Assembly (NCBI GenBank): GCA_016718275.1
Contig: JADKEA010000018.1
Span: forward strand, 1-51,332
Source of the DNA: Candidatus Villigracilis affinis
Lineage (GTDB): Bacteria; Chloroflexota; Anaerolineae; Anaerolineales; Villigracilaceae
Length of the DNA stretch: 51,332 nt
Direction of reading: 5' to 3'
Numbering within the stretch: position 1 is the first letter of the stretch; every line of letters starts with the position of its first letter. Made by a program: the position numbers and the translations under genes. Under the pieces are notes generated by a model. It had not been told where the DNA came from and did no database searches. It saw only the letters and a list, made by a program, of their open reading frames with translations. This document shows, piece by piece, positions 6,956 to 14,656 of this stretch.

Positions 6956-8173
6956 CTAAGGCTGGCTGATCGTGAGTGTGTCGATCCTGTTCTCAACTGG
7001 AACAAGCTTGCCAGAAGAAACCCCGATCCCCACATAGCCTTCCTCCAGAACAAACCTGTTATCGATCACGGTACTGATCTCATTACCATTGATCCACAAT
7101 GAAAGGGTGCGGTCGTTGCAAATCACAGAGTATTCGTTGACATTTTTCCCAGCATTGATAAGGCTGGAGCCGCCATTGGCAATCAATGTGGAAATGGTCT
7201 TTGTTTTCTCGTCATTCCATTTGACATACAAAATCTGATACAGGCCGCCGCTGTCGAAATTAAATTCATACCAATCCTTGTCTATGTGATAACGGCAGAT
7301 CACAGTGGCAACGCTGTTGAATTCGCCGCGGTTTTCGCTGCGGATATCAACACGAATATTATTGTAGGTTCTGAGTGTGTAATATGTGTAATAGTGCTGA
7401 TCTTTGCTGTTGAGTTCGAATTTCATGTAGCTTTTTTCAACGGTTGTCTTCACTTCATTTTCAGTATCACCGACAATAAAGGAATCCCAGTTTTCCAAAT
7501 CAGCATCAAAATCCAATGTAAAAAATTCAGGGATGACAACCTCAGGTTGAGCGGTTTGCGTGGGCGTCATGGTCGCTGCAATGGTTGCTGTTGCTGTGGC
7601 AGTCGCTGTTGGCGAAGCCGCAAAAGGGCCTGCTTTCAAGAAAAATGAACTCGCTACGAGCAGAGTGAATATTCCAAGGATGGCAAAGCCCCATACACGC
7701 GCTTTGGAGAAAGCCGACCCCGTGCCTTCATTCGCAGCGTTATTTTTCACCAGTTCCAAATAATCGGAAATCGTATTGTAGAGGGTTTCAACCCCTTCTT
7801 TTTCGTTTTGACGCAGATCAATGAATTGATGGTTGATCATACGCAAGGTCATGGTGGAACTTTCATCCCCGCGGAGCAGGACAGGGAAAATGCGCTTGTT
7901 ATGCTGCTCGGCAAAGCTGACCTCACGACGCACCCACTCCGATCGTTTTGCCTCGGGTGAAAGAATGGCGATCACTGCACTGCACGCGAGGATCGCTTTT
8001 TCGATCTCCCGCTCCCATGCGGGGTTTCCTGGAGTGAGTTTTTCATTATCCACCCATACCGACAGTCCACGCTTGCGCAAGGCATCCGCCAGGCGCTGCT
8101 GGGCTTTCGAGTCTACTCGGCTGTAACTTATAAAAATTAACGGGGAAGGCGCGTCGGTCAAGTTGATCTCCAT
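6956..8173 (-). CDS. Membrane-anchored TIR domain protein with extracytoplasmic jelly-roll domain
   Basis: A 405-aa three-part protein. Residues ~10-145 form a TIR_2 domain: IFISYSRVDSKAQQRLADAL at the start, 'GLSVWVDNEKLTPG', and SEWVRREVSFA, which keeps the Trp and Glu seen in catalytic NAD-cleaving TIRs. A single membrane helix (about 160-180, WGFAILGIFTLLVASSFFL) follows, then an Ala/Thr-alternating linker and a ~190-residue C-terminal domain rich in strands and aromatics ('GEFNSVATVICRYHIDKDWYEF', 'LSLWINGNEIS', 'EGYVGIGVSS') that resembles concanavalin-like carbohydrate-binding folds. Topology implies TIR inside and jelly-roll outside. The start at 8173 (GGAG upstream) is preferred over a TTG at 8197. 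A sensor-effector role is an inference. Confidence 0.88.
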   Translation of the reverse strand: MEINLTDAPSPLIFISYSRVDSKAQQRLADALRKRGLSVWVDNEKLTPGNPAWEREIEKAILACSAVIAILSPEAKRSEWVRREVSFAEQHNKRIFPVLLRGDESSTMTLRMINHQFIDLRQNEKEGVETLYNTISDYLELVKNNAANEGTGSAFSKARVWGFAILGIFTLLVASSFFLKAGPFAASPTATATATATIAATMTPTQTAQPEVVIPEFFTLDFDADLENWDSFIVGDTENEVKTTVEKSYMKFELNSKDQHYYTYYTLRTYNNIRVDIRSENRGEFNSVATVICRYHIDKDWYEFNFDSGGLYQILYVKWNDEKTKTISTLIANGGSSLINAGKNVNEYSVICNDRTLSLWINGNEISTVIDNRFVLEEGYVGIGVSSGKLVPVENRIDTLTISQP

Positions 8174-8223
8174 AAAGTTCGTTTCTCCACCGCACAAAAC
8201 TGACTGGCCTTACTCATAAAACA

Positions 8224-8239
8224 CCGCCGAGAACGGCGG
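8224..8239 (-). terminator. Likely terminator of the WYL regulator gene
   Basis: CCGCCG (8224-8229) and CGGCGG (8234-8239) enclose an AGAA loop. On the minus strand the hairpin is followed by TGTTTTATG. It lies ~120 nt after the WYL gene and ~50 nt before the TIR start. Confidence 0.55.
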
Positions 8240-8360
8240 CTTAAGCCTGTACAGTTTTAGATTTAAACAGGGCAGAGAAAATTTCGTAGGCATTATAAGC
8301 CCAAAGCTCTTAATTGGACTTTGCTATTATGTTATGTAGTTCAAGCTGCCACTTTGTCAT

Positions 8361-9305
8361 TCAGAAACTCCCCAACTTTGCAGAATGTCGCTTTAAGGCC
8401 GCCTTCAATTCCCGCGGTTGGCGCACCATAAAACCAAAAGAAAAAACGGACAATTGTCTGGCGAGCCAATCGAGATCGTCCACACTGCCGCGCAGGACGA
8501 TGCCATCTTTATCCGCTTCCAAAACGCCGAGCACATCGAAGACCTCTCGCTGCGCGGTCTCGATATTTGTATTAAGCAGAAGTTCAAATGGATATTTTCG
8601 CGGCAGGGTGGCAATCGCCTGCATGATGTGACCCAGCGCGTCAAATCCATCGGGACGGCTGAATCCTGCTTCGACGGTTTTGATTCCGCTGATGCGATCC
8701 AGCCGAAACGAGCGCAGACTTCCGCGCAAATGACAGAAGCCGATCACATACCATTTGTTTTGAAAATAGGTCAGACCATAGGGATCAAAATCACGCTCGG
8801 TCTCTTCGCCTTGATCGGGACGGTAATGAATGTGTACCCGTCTTTGCAATTGCGCCGCACTGCTCAAGGTACTGAGAACAATCTCACTCGTCGGCGCAGT
8901 GGATTCGGCTTTGAGATCGAGCGTGATGGTTTCGGTTAACGCGCGCACACGACTCTTCAGGTCGAGGGGCATCACCCGCTCCAGCTTGGCTAATGCACTT
9001 TCGACAGCGTACCCTGTGTCGGCGAGGTTGAGGCGATGCGCGGAGATGAGACCCACCGTCAGCGCCAGCGCTTCCTCATTGGTGAACATCATCGGCGGCA
9101 GTTTGAATCCCGCAGAGAGCACATACGCGCCGTTGCGTCCACGCTCGGCTTCGATGGGAATGCCAAGGTCTTGCAGCATCACAATGTACCGCCGCAAAGT
9201 GCGGATGTTGACCTCAAGCCGCTGCGCCAACTCCGCACCAGACATGCGACCGTAGGTTTGAAGCAAAGACAAGACAGCCAGCACGCGCGTGGTGGGGTGA
9301 TACAT
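8361..9305 (-). CDS. YafY-family transcriptional regulator (HTH_11 + WYL domain)
   Basis: A 314-aa regulator. The N-terminal winged helix has VLAVLSLLQTYGRMSGAELA followed by 'LEVNIRTLRRYIVMLQDLGIPIEAERGRNGAYVL', the standard DeoR/HTH_11 DNA-binding pattern. The middle holds the WYL sensor (about 150-230) with 'RVHIHYRP', 'DFDPYGLTYFQNKWYVIGFC' and 'RSFRLDRI'. A WCX extension follows. WYL proteins bind ligands, often nucleic acids or nucleotides, and control stress, repair or defence genes; the target is unknown. The next gene on the strand is the TIR gene, so a regulatory link is possible but a terminator-like hairpin separates them. Confidence 0.93.
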   Translation of the reverse strand: MYHPTTRVLAVLSLLQTYGRMSGAELAQRLEVNIRTLRRYIVMLQDLGIPIEAERGRNGAYVLSAGFKLPPMMFTNEEALALTVGLISAHRLNLADTGYAVESALAKLERVMPLDLKSRVRALTETITLDLKAESTAPTSEIVLSTLSSAAQLQRRVHIHYRPDQGEETERDFDPYGLTYFQNKWYVIGFCHLRGSLRSFRLDRISGIKTVEAGFSRPDGFDALGHIMQAIATLPRKYPFELLLNTNIETAQREVFDVLGVLEADKDGIVLRGSVDDLDWLARQLSVFSFGFMVRQPRELKAALKRHSAKLGSF

Positions 9306-9411
9306 ACGCGCGAGTATACACGTTTTATTTAAGCCACGATCATTTCGTCACGTCTATCCTTGCGCTATTTAACCATACGTAGTTCGACGATGGGGGCATG
9401 AGTTTGCCTGC

Positions 9412-9876
9412 TCATGCGCGTTCGAAATCCATGACCCAGTTGGTCTCCCAGGTCTGGCCGCCATCGGCTGAAAATGCCTGTTCCCACTTGCAGGAAGTGG
9501 TTGTGATCTCAGACCAAATGAAGCGGCTGAAGATATGGCGGCCTTCAAAGACTTCCTGTGAATAAAATTCGCCAAGTCCATGCTTGAAACCGCCGATCAT
9601 TGGCACTTCCAATATCCCACTAATGCCCGTGGCCCAATACAGGCTCCATTCCTGCGCCTGAGGATCGAACAACCGCAAGGTCACAGCATGGATCGGCCCC
9701 GTTTCACGGTAAATGATGTTCTCGTCCATGTTACCGAGGCCATTCAGTATCTTCCTGTCCACCGTGTCACCCTCGAATTCCTCCCATTCGGACGATCCTT
9801 TCAGCCGTTCTTTCAACCTGCGATGATGTACCTTCCAGGTTCCGATCAGAAAATCGAAATCATTTCTTCCATCCAT
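9412..9876 (-). CDS. Conserved hypothetical protein, DUF1579/lipocalin-like
   Basis: A 154-aa soluble protein opening MDGRNDFDFLIGTWKVHHRR. The 'DFDFLIGTWKVHHRRLKERL' start, the 'RLFDPQAQEWSLYWA' strand pair, and the 'CKWEQAFSADGGQTWETNWVMDFER' end are typical of a widespread group of small calycin-like barrel proteins related to DUF1579. No catalytic residues are known for the group. The gene lies 106 nt upstream of the WYL regulator on the same strand. No signal peptide is present. Function is unknown. Confidence 0.7.
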   Translation of the reverse strand: MDGRNDFDFLIGTWKVHHRRLKERLKGSSEWEEFEGDTVDRKILNGLGNMDENIIYRETGPIHAVTLRLFDPQAQEWSLYWATGISGILEVPMIGGFKHGLGEFYSQEVFEGRHIFSRFIWSEITTTSCKWEQAFSADGGQTWETNWVMDFERA

Positions 9877-9968
9877 TATTTATGCTCCTTATAAAGTGTT
9901 TTGAACCGCAAGTTCAGTATAAGGAGAAATGCGGACAGGATCGTTCCTAATTTACAGGTTATCATGTA

Positions 9969-10076
9969 ACTCACCTTACGCACTTTAGGCGTGTCACCCT
10001 GAGCGACAGCGAAGGGTCTCTGAGACAATCGTAGAGGTTCTTCGCTCCGCTCAGAACGACACTGCGTAAGGTGAGT
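9969..10076. mobile_element. MITE-like element, copy 2 (14-bp perfect terminal inverted repeats)
   Basis: The element begins ACTCACCTTACGCA and ends TGCGTAAGGTGAGT, perfect inverted repeats. Its interior matches copy 1 at 2352-2457 nearly base for base (AGCGAAGGGTCTCTGAGACA; TTCGCTCCGCTCAGAACGAC). No target duplication is evident here. It lies in the 317-nt gap between a divergent gene pair; nothing else in that gap is recognised. Confidence 0.65.
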
Positions 10077-10193
10077 AAATAACAGTCATCAAGACATGTT
10101 TTTGTAATCTTATCGGCATACAGCATGGATACATGGGAAAACCCAATCGTGTATACTCGCCATGAAAGTTCATCTACAAAAAAGAGGTGTCCC

Positions 10194-10730
10194 ATGACAA
10201 ATCGCTACAAAATCCGCCAAAACCTGATCTCCATCGGAGATGATTTCTGGATCGAGAATGAAGAAGGGAAAAAGGTCTTCAAGATAGATGGCAAGGTGCT
10301 GCGTATCCGCAAGACGTTGGTGTTCGAAGATGCGAAGGGCAAGAAGCTCGCTCAAATTCAGGAACGCCTGCTCACCATCAAAGACACGATGGTGGTGGAG
10401 GATGCCAATGGCAAGGATATCGCCACCATCAAGAAGGCGCTGATTTCCCCCTTCCGCGATAAATGGGATGTAAAGGTGAAGAACGGCCCCGACCTCGATG
10501 TGCAGGGAAACATCCTTGACCATGAATATACGGTCAAGCAGGGACGGGAAAAGGTTGCCGAAATTTCAAAGAAATGGTTCCGCCTGACCGACACCTACGG
10601 CGTGGAGATCGAAGACGGACAAAATGACATTCTCATCCTCGCCATTGCGGTTGCCGTGGATATGATGGCGCATGATGACAAGGAAGATAAGAAGCGCAAG
10701 AAGGAAAAGGACGAGAAAAAGGATAGATAA
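10194..10730 (+). CDS. LURP-one-related family protein
   Basis: A 178-aa protein with the repeated strand pattern of the LURP-one/Tubby-like beta barrel: RYKIRQNLISIGDDFWIENE, then 'GKKVFKIDGKVLRIRKTLVFEDAKGKKLAQIQERLLTIKDTMVVED', two near-parallel repeats. The C-terminus has a short hydrophobic helix (ILILAIAVAVDMMA) of the sort that fills the barrel in this fold, followed by a highly charged Lys/Asp/Glu tail. The start at 10194 is chosen over an in-frame ATG 23 codons earlier because AGAGGTG lies 6 nt before it. Bacterial members have no proven function; the fold suggests lipid or membrane association. RidA-like follows after 3 nt. Confidence 0.85.
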   Translation: MTNRYKIRQNLISIGDDFWIENEEGKKVFKIDGKVLRIRKTLVFEDAKGKKLAQIQERLLTIKDTMVVEDANGKDIATIKKALISPFRDKWDVKVKNGPDLDVQGNILDHEYTVKQGREKVAEISKKWFRLTDTYGVEIEDGQNDILILAIAVAVDMMAHDDKEDKKRKKEKDEKKDR

Positions 10731-10733
10731 CTC

Positions 10734-11123
10734 ATGAAAGAGTCTCGCAACCCACAAAACATCCACAAACCGCTTGGACAGTATTCACATCAAATTGAGA
10801 TCACAGGGAACGAACGCATGTTGGTGCTTTCAGGTCAGGTTGGCATGCGGGAGGATGGTTCCGTGCCCGAGGACGCGCTCGAGCAGATCGATGTCGCGTT
10901 TGAGAACATCTTCCGCAATCTTCAAGCCGCCAATATGGATGTGAAGGATATCGTCAAACTCACCTATTATTTGGTGGGCGAGATCGACACAGCCAAACGA
11001 CGTGAATTGACCGCATCCAAACTGCAGGGACATCAACCCTGCAGCACACTGTTATATGTCGCTGCGCTGGCAGCGCCGATCTATAAGGTTGAGATCGATG
11101 CGTGGGCATCGCGTCAATCCTAA
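10734..11123 (+). CDS. RidA family protein (atypical, lacks the canonical arginine)
   Basis: A 129-aa member of the RidA/YjgF family, trimeric proteins that hydrolyse reactive enamine/imine intermediates from PLP enzymes. The fold signatures are present: 'LVLSGQVGMREDGSVPEDALEQ', 'DIVKLTYYLV' and 'YKVEIDAWA'. In the canonical active site the motif reads 'ARSCVEV'; here it is CSTLLYV, so the substrate-binding arginine is replaced by serine. The glutamate of the last strand is kept. Imine deaminase activity of the standard kind is therefore doubtful. It starts 3 nt after the LURP-one gene and overlaps the convergent DinB-like gene by 4 nt. Confidence 0.9.
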   Translation: MKESRNPQNIHKPLGQYSHQIEITGNERMLVLSGQVGMREDGSVPEDALEQIDVAFENIFRNLQAANMDVKDIVKLTYYLVGEIDTAKRRELTASKLQGHQPCSTLLYVAALAAPIYKVEIDAWASRQS

Positions 11124-11785
11124 ACCTTTTTCTTAACCCTGAATGCTTCGTTCAAATGCAGAAAGTTATGTCGTGTGGGCGGCATGAGCAAAAGCCCGGC
11201 GATCGTGCGATTGCCCCAATAATTGACGATCTCCATCGCTTCAGGAATGACCGCCCCCTGATCGAGAACCGTTTGCAGGCGGATGGCATCCACTTTTTGA
11301 TTCAACTCGTGCGGGCGGATCTTCCTGACGATGTCACGTGTCCCCCGCCCCACCGCAGCGCGATATTCACGCAAGGCGGTCAATTCCAGCTGGGAGCTGA
11401 GTTGGGCAACTGATTCATTATCCATTCTGTTGGCGGAATGATGGATGGTTGACTTGAGTTTCTTCGCCCACTTATCACGTATATAAATCTGCGGATTGCC
11501 CGCCACAAGCATGTTCATTGTGATGTCTTCAATACGGGCAATGTGGAAGAGGATCCACGCGATCGAATGTCCGCCTTTGGGTGGAATGATACGAAAAGCC
11601 TTCTCAGTGAGCCCTTGCCAGAGTTCATCCTCGAACGACCAGACATCCGCACGGCTGACCTTTTTACTGTGAACCATCGCGTGTTGGGTCAAAAATTGTT
11701 CGATGGCTTTCGAAAGATCACCTGCGGCGAGGGTTCGCCGCAGGTTTTGTTGCCCTTCATTCCAAATTTTTCGATTCGTATCCAT
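11120..11785 (-). CDS. DinB-like superfamily protein
   Basis: A 221-aa, mostly helical protein. 'GGHSIAWILFHIARIEDITMNML' is the typical first metal-binding region of the DinB/YfiT four-helix bundle, and the C-terminal 'TRHNFLHLNEAF' supplies further histidines, so a three-histidine metal site is plausible. Such proteins are thiol-S-transferases using bacillithiol or mycothiol in some bacteria, but most are uncharacterised. The gene runs opposite to RidA-like and the two overlap by 4 nt at their 3' ends. It has no neighbour on its own strand within 50 nt downstream of it. Confidence 0.75.
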   Translation of the reverse strand: MDTNRKIWNEGQQNLRRTLAAGDLSKAIEQFLTQHAMVHSKKVSRADVWSFEDELWQGLTEKAFRIIPPKGGHSIAWILFHIARIEDITMNMLVAGNPQIYIRDKWAKKLKSTIHHSANRMDNESVAQLSSQLELTALREYRAAVGRGTRDIVRKIRPHELNQKVDAIRLQTVLDQGAVIPEAMEIVNYWGNRTIAGLLLMPPTRHNFLHLNEAFRVKKKV

Positions 11786-11838
11786 GTTCGAGTCTCAGTG
11801 TGGGGGTATCAATCGCTATTCGAAACCCGTTCTGGAAA

Positions 11839-12585
11839 TCATGAAACTGGTTTTTCATTCCCGAGGTCCAACTTCAATAAAATATAGAGCACCGCCGAAG
11901 CCATCAACAACATGGCGTAATTGTGCTCACGGACTTCATAAACAGCCTGTGGAAATCTCATATTGGGGTGTTGAAACAGGGCTGGAAAAATCGGTAAAAC
12001 ACGCATCAGGGTCTTCTGAATTAGATAATTGACAGGGAACAACAGCCCAAACAGAAGGGGCAAAATTGGAAATTTGTTATCAAGGAATTTTTTCAAGGGA
12101 GCAATAAATCGGCAGGCGGCGGGGATAAGAAAACCGAAAGTAAGTGCAAAAATTGCGCTCAACTGATCGAAATCAAGCGGCAGCTTGGCATCCTCCCCCT
12201 GAAAGATATTCAAATTATGGAAGGTCAGTTCTTTTTGGACATTCACATCCTTGATCAAATTGGGTGTCTCAACGCCAAAGATGCGCTGCCCCCAACTGAT
12301 CTCTTCCATGGTTGCCAGAAGAAACAATACGCAAAAAGCCAAAAAGGAAAGACGTTTTAACCAGGCAGGGTCCTTAAGCTTAAGTTTGATCGGAGAACGG
12401 TAAAAAGCAATTCCAAACATGATCGATGCCACGAATAAATAGATAGGCGAAAGAGTCTCGTATATTCGATCTTCCCGTACGAAGGCGTCCAAAATCTGCT
12501 CCTTCATAAAGACAGGAATGTATGCGACGACCAGCAAAATGAAAAAGAAGACGACCGATCTGTTGACATTTACCTTATTTTCCAC
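11839..12585 (-). CDS. Conserved integral membrane protein with EEISWGQRIFG motif
   Basis: 248 aa starting from GTG at 12583-12585, preferred because AGAGGTG stands 5 nt upstream; longer ATG starts would add a non-conserved, soluble-looking extension. About six to seven hydrophobic helices are seen, the first SVVFFFILLVVAYIPVFM. Between helices three and four lies a striking motif, MEEISWGQRIFGVETP, followed by 'NVQKELTFHNLN'. The glutamates and histidine recall metal- or protease-like membrane families such as CPBP, but spacing does not fit well. I do not recognise a characterised homologue and propose no function. Confidence 0.7.
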   Translation of the reverse strand: MENKVNVNRSVVFFFILLVVAYIPVFMKEQILDAFVREDRIYETLSPIYLFVASIMFGIAFYRSPIKLKLKDPAWLKRLSFLAFCVLFLLATMEEISWGQRIFGVETPNLIKDVNVQKELTFHNLNIFQGEDAKLPLDFDQLSAIFALTFGFLIPAACRFIAPLKKFLDNKFPILPLLFGLLFPVNYLIQKTLMRVLPIFPALFQHPNMRFPQAVYEVREHNYAMLLMASAVLYILLKLDLGNEKPVS

Positions 12586-12720
12586 AAAACACCTCTTTGA
12601 ATTATTAAAGTTAATTGTTGTAACTTCGTGATGTAACCCCGAAAAACCATTTTCGTATCTGATTAAATCGGAGTATAGCATGAAATCAAAATTGATTTTC
12701 GCTACGTATGGTGTTCGGAT

Positions 12721-12766
12721 AAAAAAACAGACCTCCATGACAACATGCCAGAAAGTCTGTTTTTTT
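12721..12766 (-). terminator. Terminator of the universal stress protein gene
   Basis: AAAAAAACAGAC (12721-12732) pairs with GTCTGTTTTTTT (12755-12766). In minus-strand direction the hairpin ends in a run of T about 50 nt beyond the usp stop. It may work both ways. Confidence 0.7.
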
Positions 12767-12814
12767 CATGTCAGGTACTTATGTCTCCTCAATAACCCCG
12801 GGAAATTCACACCC

Positions 12815-13249
12815 TCAATTGGGATGGATCAACATCACCGGGATATGCGCGTGATGCACGACCCTGTCAGCTACGCTGCCCATCAGCCAGCGCTGAATTC
12901 CAGAGCGGCCATGGGTAGACATGGCGATCACATCTGCGTGTACTTCATCCGCAACCATCAGGATCATTTCAGGGATCGGTCCTTCGCGCATGACGCTTGT
13001 GACTTTTGTGCCCTCTTCCGTCAGTTTTTCCACTTCGGTTTTGAGGTAGGCTTCAGTTTCCCTCTCGGCATCTTCAATGATCTGGGTCGCCAGGCCCGGA
13101 GTGCGGGAAAGGTAATCTAAATTGGGAGTGACTGGCACGCTCAGAAGCACGATCTCCGCGCCTTCCGATTTTGCCAGAGCTTGTGCATGGGGCAGTACTG
13201 CCTCTGCAAGGGGTGAGCCATCCAACGGGACGAGAATCTTTTTGTACAT
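12815..13249 (-). CDS. Universal stress protein, UspA family
   Basis: A 144-aa single-domain USP, the usual length. It opens MYKKILVPLDGSPLAEAVLP, with the Asp that contacts nucleotide, and has the ATP-binding signature in 'AMSTHGRSGIQRWLMGSVADRVVHHAHIPVMLI' (G-x2-G-x9-G-S). It should therefore be an ATP-binding type. Such cytoplasmic dimers help survival under starvation or oxidative stress. A GGAGAT site 6 nt upstream supports the start at 13249. It is a single-gene unit with its own terminator. Confidence 0.93.
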   Translation of the reverse strand: MYKKILVPLDGSPLAEAVLPHAQALAKSEGAEIVLLSVPVTPNLDYLSRTPGLATQIIEDAERETEAYLKTEVEKLTEEGTKVTSVMREGPIPEMILMVADEVHADVIAMSTHGRSGIQRWLMGSVADRVVHHAHIPVMLIHPN

Positions 13250-13357
13250 GGTGTATCTCCTTTATCTGAAAAGAAAATCTTTTGAATAAGCTCATCTACA
13301 CAATAGCACGGGGTTAAAATGATTTTCAAGTGACAATAGACACATCTTCAAGAAGGC

Positions 13358-13363
13358 TATAAT
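13358..13363 (+). promoter_or_regulatory. -10 box (TATAAT) of a likely leaderless transcript (DUF72 gene)
   Basis: A consensus TATAAT lies immediately before the first ATG (13364) and 6 nt before the second (13370). The first ATG would fall upstream of any normal transcription start, so the second is the more likely start codon. Confidence 0.55.
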
Positions 13364-13369
13364 ATGCAT

Positions 13370-14248
13370 ATGTCTCTATATCTTGGATGTCCTGTCTGGT
13401 CGTTCAAAGGCTGGGTCGGAAATTTCTATCCCAAAGGCACAAAGTCCACTGACTTTTTGCGCGAATATGCGCGCCGCCTGACCACCATAGAAGGCAACAC
13501 CACTTTCTATGCCGTGCCCGCACCGAAGACAATCGAAGCATGGGCAGAGCAAACACCAGAGACCTTCCGCTTTTGCCCGAAGATTCCAAAGGCGATCAGC
13601 CACAACGGGAAACTGGCGGATTATGCCGACCGTGCCCGCCAATTTGTGGAGATCATGCGCCCGCTCGCTTCGCGTCTTGGACCGATGTTCCTGCAACTGC
13701 CGCCCAGTTATTCCCCAAAGCTGATAGATGACCTGACCGCGTTCCTCGATGCCTTTCCAACAGATGTGCGCCTCGGCGTGGAAGTGCGTCACCTCGACTG
13801 GTTCGAAGAGCCGCATCGTGCAATACTGAATAAATTGCTGGCAGATCACAACATGGCGCGCGTCGTGATCGACACACGTCCGATTCGGGATCTGGCTGGT
13901 GATGAATCCATCAAGGGCAGTTCATACGAAAGTCTGCTCGAAGCACGGGAGCGAAAACCGAATGTCCCTGTCTTCGAGGAGCAAACCACCGACTTCACTT
14001 TCCTACGCTTCATTGGCCATCCGCAAATGGAACAGAACCATGTCTGGGTGGAGGAATGGGTCAATCGGATCACAGACCAGTTGTCGGCGGGGACGGATGC
14101 GTTCGTCTTCTGTCATTCGCCTGATAACATGCTCGCACCATCCATCTGCCGCGAAATTCACCAACGGATATCAAGCCGCATCCAAATTCCGCCGCTGCCT
14201 TGGGATGACATCCGCTCAGATGTTTTTGAACAGGGAAAATTGTTCTAA
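13370..14248 (+). CDS. DUF72 domain-containing protein
   Basis: 292 aa. The protein has the marks of DUF72, a TIM-barrel family related to the YecE proteins: 'LGCPVWSFKGWVGNFYPKGTKSTDFLREYARRLTTIEGNTTFYAVP', then 'FRFCPKIPKAISHNG', 'LGPMFLQLPPSY', and 'GVEVRHLDWF'. Function of the family is unknown. The ORF opens at 13364, but the -10 box placement favours the ATG at 13370. No Shine-Dalgarno sequence is present. It ends at a strong shared terminator facing the NTF2-like operon. Confidence 0.9.
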   Translation: MSLYLGCPVWSFKGWVGNFYPKGTKSTDFLREYARRLTTIEGNTTFYAVPAPKTIEAWAEQTPETFRFCPKIPKAISHNGKLADYADRARQFVEIMRPLASRLGPMFLQLPPSYSPKLIDDLTAFLDAFPTDVRLGVEVRHLDWFEEPHRAILNKLLADHNMARVVIDTRPIRDLAGDESIKGSSYESLLEARERKPNVPVFEEQTTDFTFLRFIGHPQMEQNHVWVEEWVNRITDQLSAGTDAFVFCHSPDNMLAPSICREIHQRISSRIQIPPLPWDDIRSDVFEQGKLF

Positions 14249-14283
14249 ATAAAAGGTCACGCTTCTCGCGTGACCTTTTATTT
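14247..14283. terminator. Bidirectional terminator between convergent genes
   Basis: A perfect 16-bp stem, AAATAAAAGGTCACGC (14247-14262) with GCGTGACCTTTTATTT (14268-14283), and a 5-nt loop. The arms overlap the 3' ends of DUF72 (+) and the NTF2-like gene (-). Confidence 0.9.
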
Positions 14284-14655
14284 GATACGTTCCACCCACT
14301 GTGCCCGCCATTCAGGTGCTTCGAATGGTTCTGGCCAGAATTCAATTTGCTTCCAGATTTTTTCATCGCGAATGGTGGAAAAGGTGATGACCCGATCGTG
14401 CTTTACCCCATCGGTGACAGAGACATCGGTCACAACAACTTCGCCATCTGCAACGATGGAATTGACGATGAAACGCCATTTGCCTTCGGCGGGATAGGCG
14501 GTGTTGAGTTTGGCGAAATTTTCCCTGCCGCGAATGCGTTCCCCCGATTGCGGCCATTCGAGAATGAACTCGTCATGCATCAGTTGGGCAACGGCGTAAA
14601 AGTCGTTGCCTTCCATCGTCTGCCAGAATGTTTCGATGACTTGTTTTGGATTCAT
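14278..14655 (-). CDS. NTF2-like / SnoaL-type small protein
   Basis: 125 aa. MNPKQVIETFWQTMEGNDFY and 'LMHDEFILEWPQSGERIRGRENFAKLN' are the standard opening of the NTF2-like cone fold (SnoaL_2 type), in which a pocket binds small hydrophobic ligands; many have no known reaction. The start at 14655 lies 1 nt after the stop of the ACT gene, with AGAG just upstream, so translation is probably coupled. It is the last gene of a three-gene operon with an rRNA-type methyltransferase and an ACT-domain protein. Confidence 0.8.
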   Translation of the reverse strand: MNPKQVIETFWQTMEGNDFYAVAQLMHDEFILEWPQSGERIRGRENFAKLNTAYPAEGKWRFIVNSIVADGEVVVTDVSVTDGVKHDRVITFSTIRDEKIWKQIEFWPEPFEAPEWRAQWVERIK

Positions 14656-14656
14656 A

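Noticed and set aside
7560..7620. Alternating GCT/GTT-like tract in the TIR gene as a possible tandem DNA repeat
   Set aside because: It only encodes the Ala/Thr linker between membrane helix and outer domain and is not precisely periodic at DNA level.
11839..12738. Longer 299-aa form of the EEISWGQR membrane protein starting at 12738
   Set aside because: The first 51 residues have no ribosome site, cross a stretch with a terminator-like hairpin, and are not membrane-like; GTG at 12585 has a clear site.
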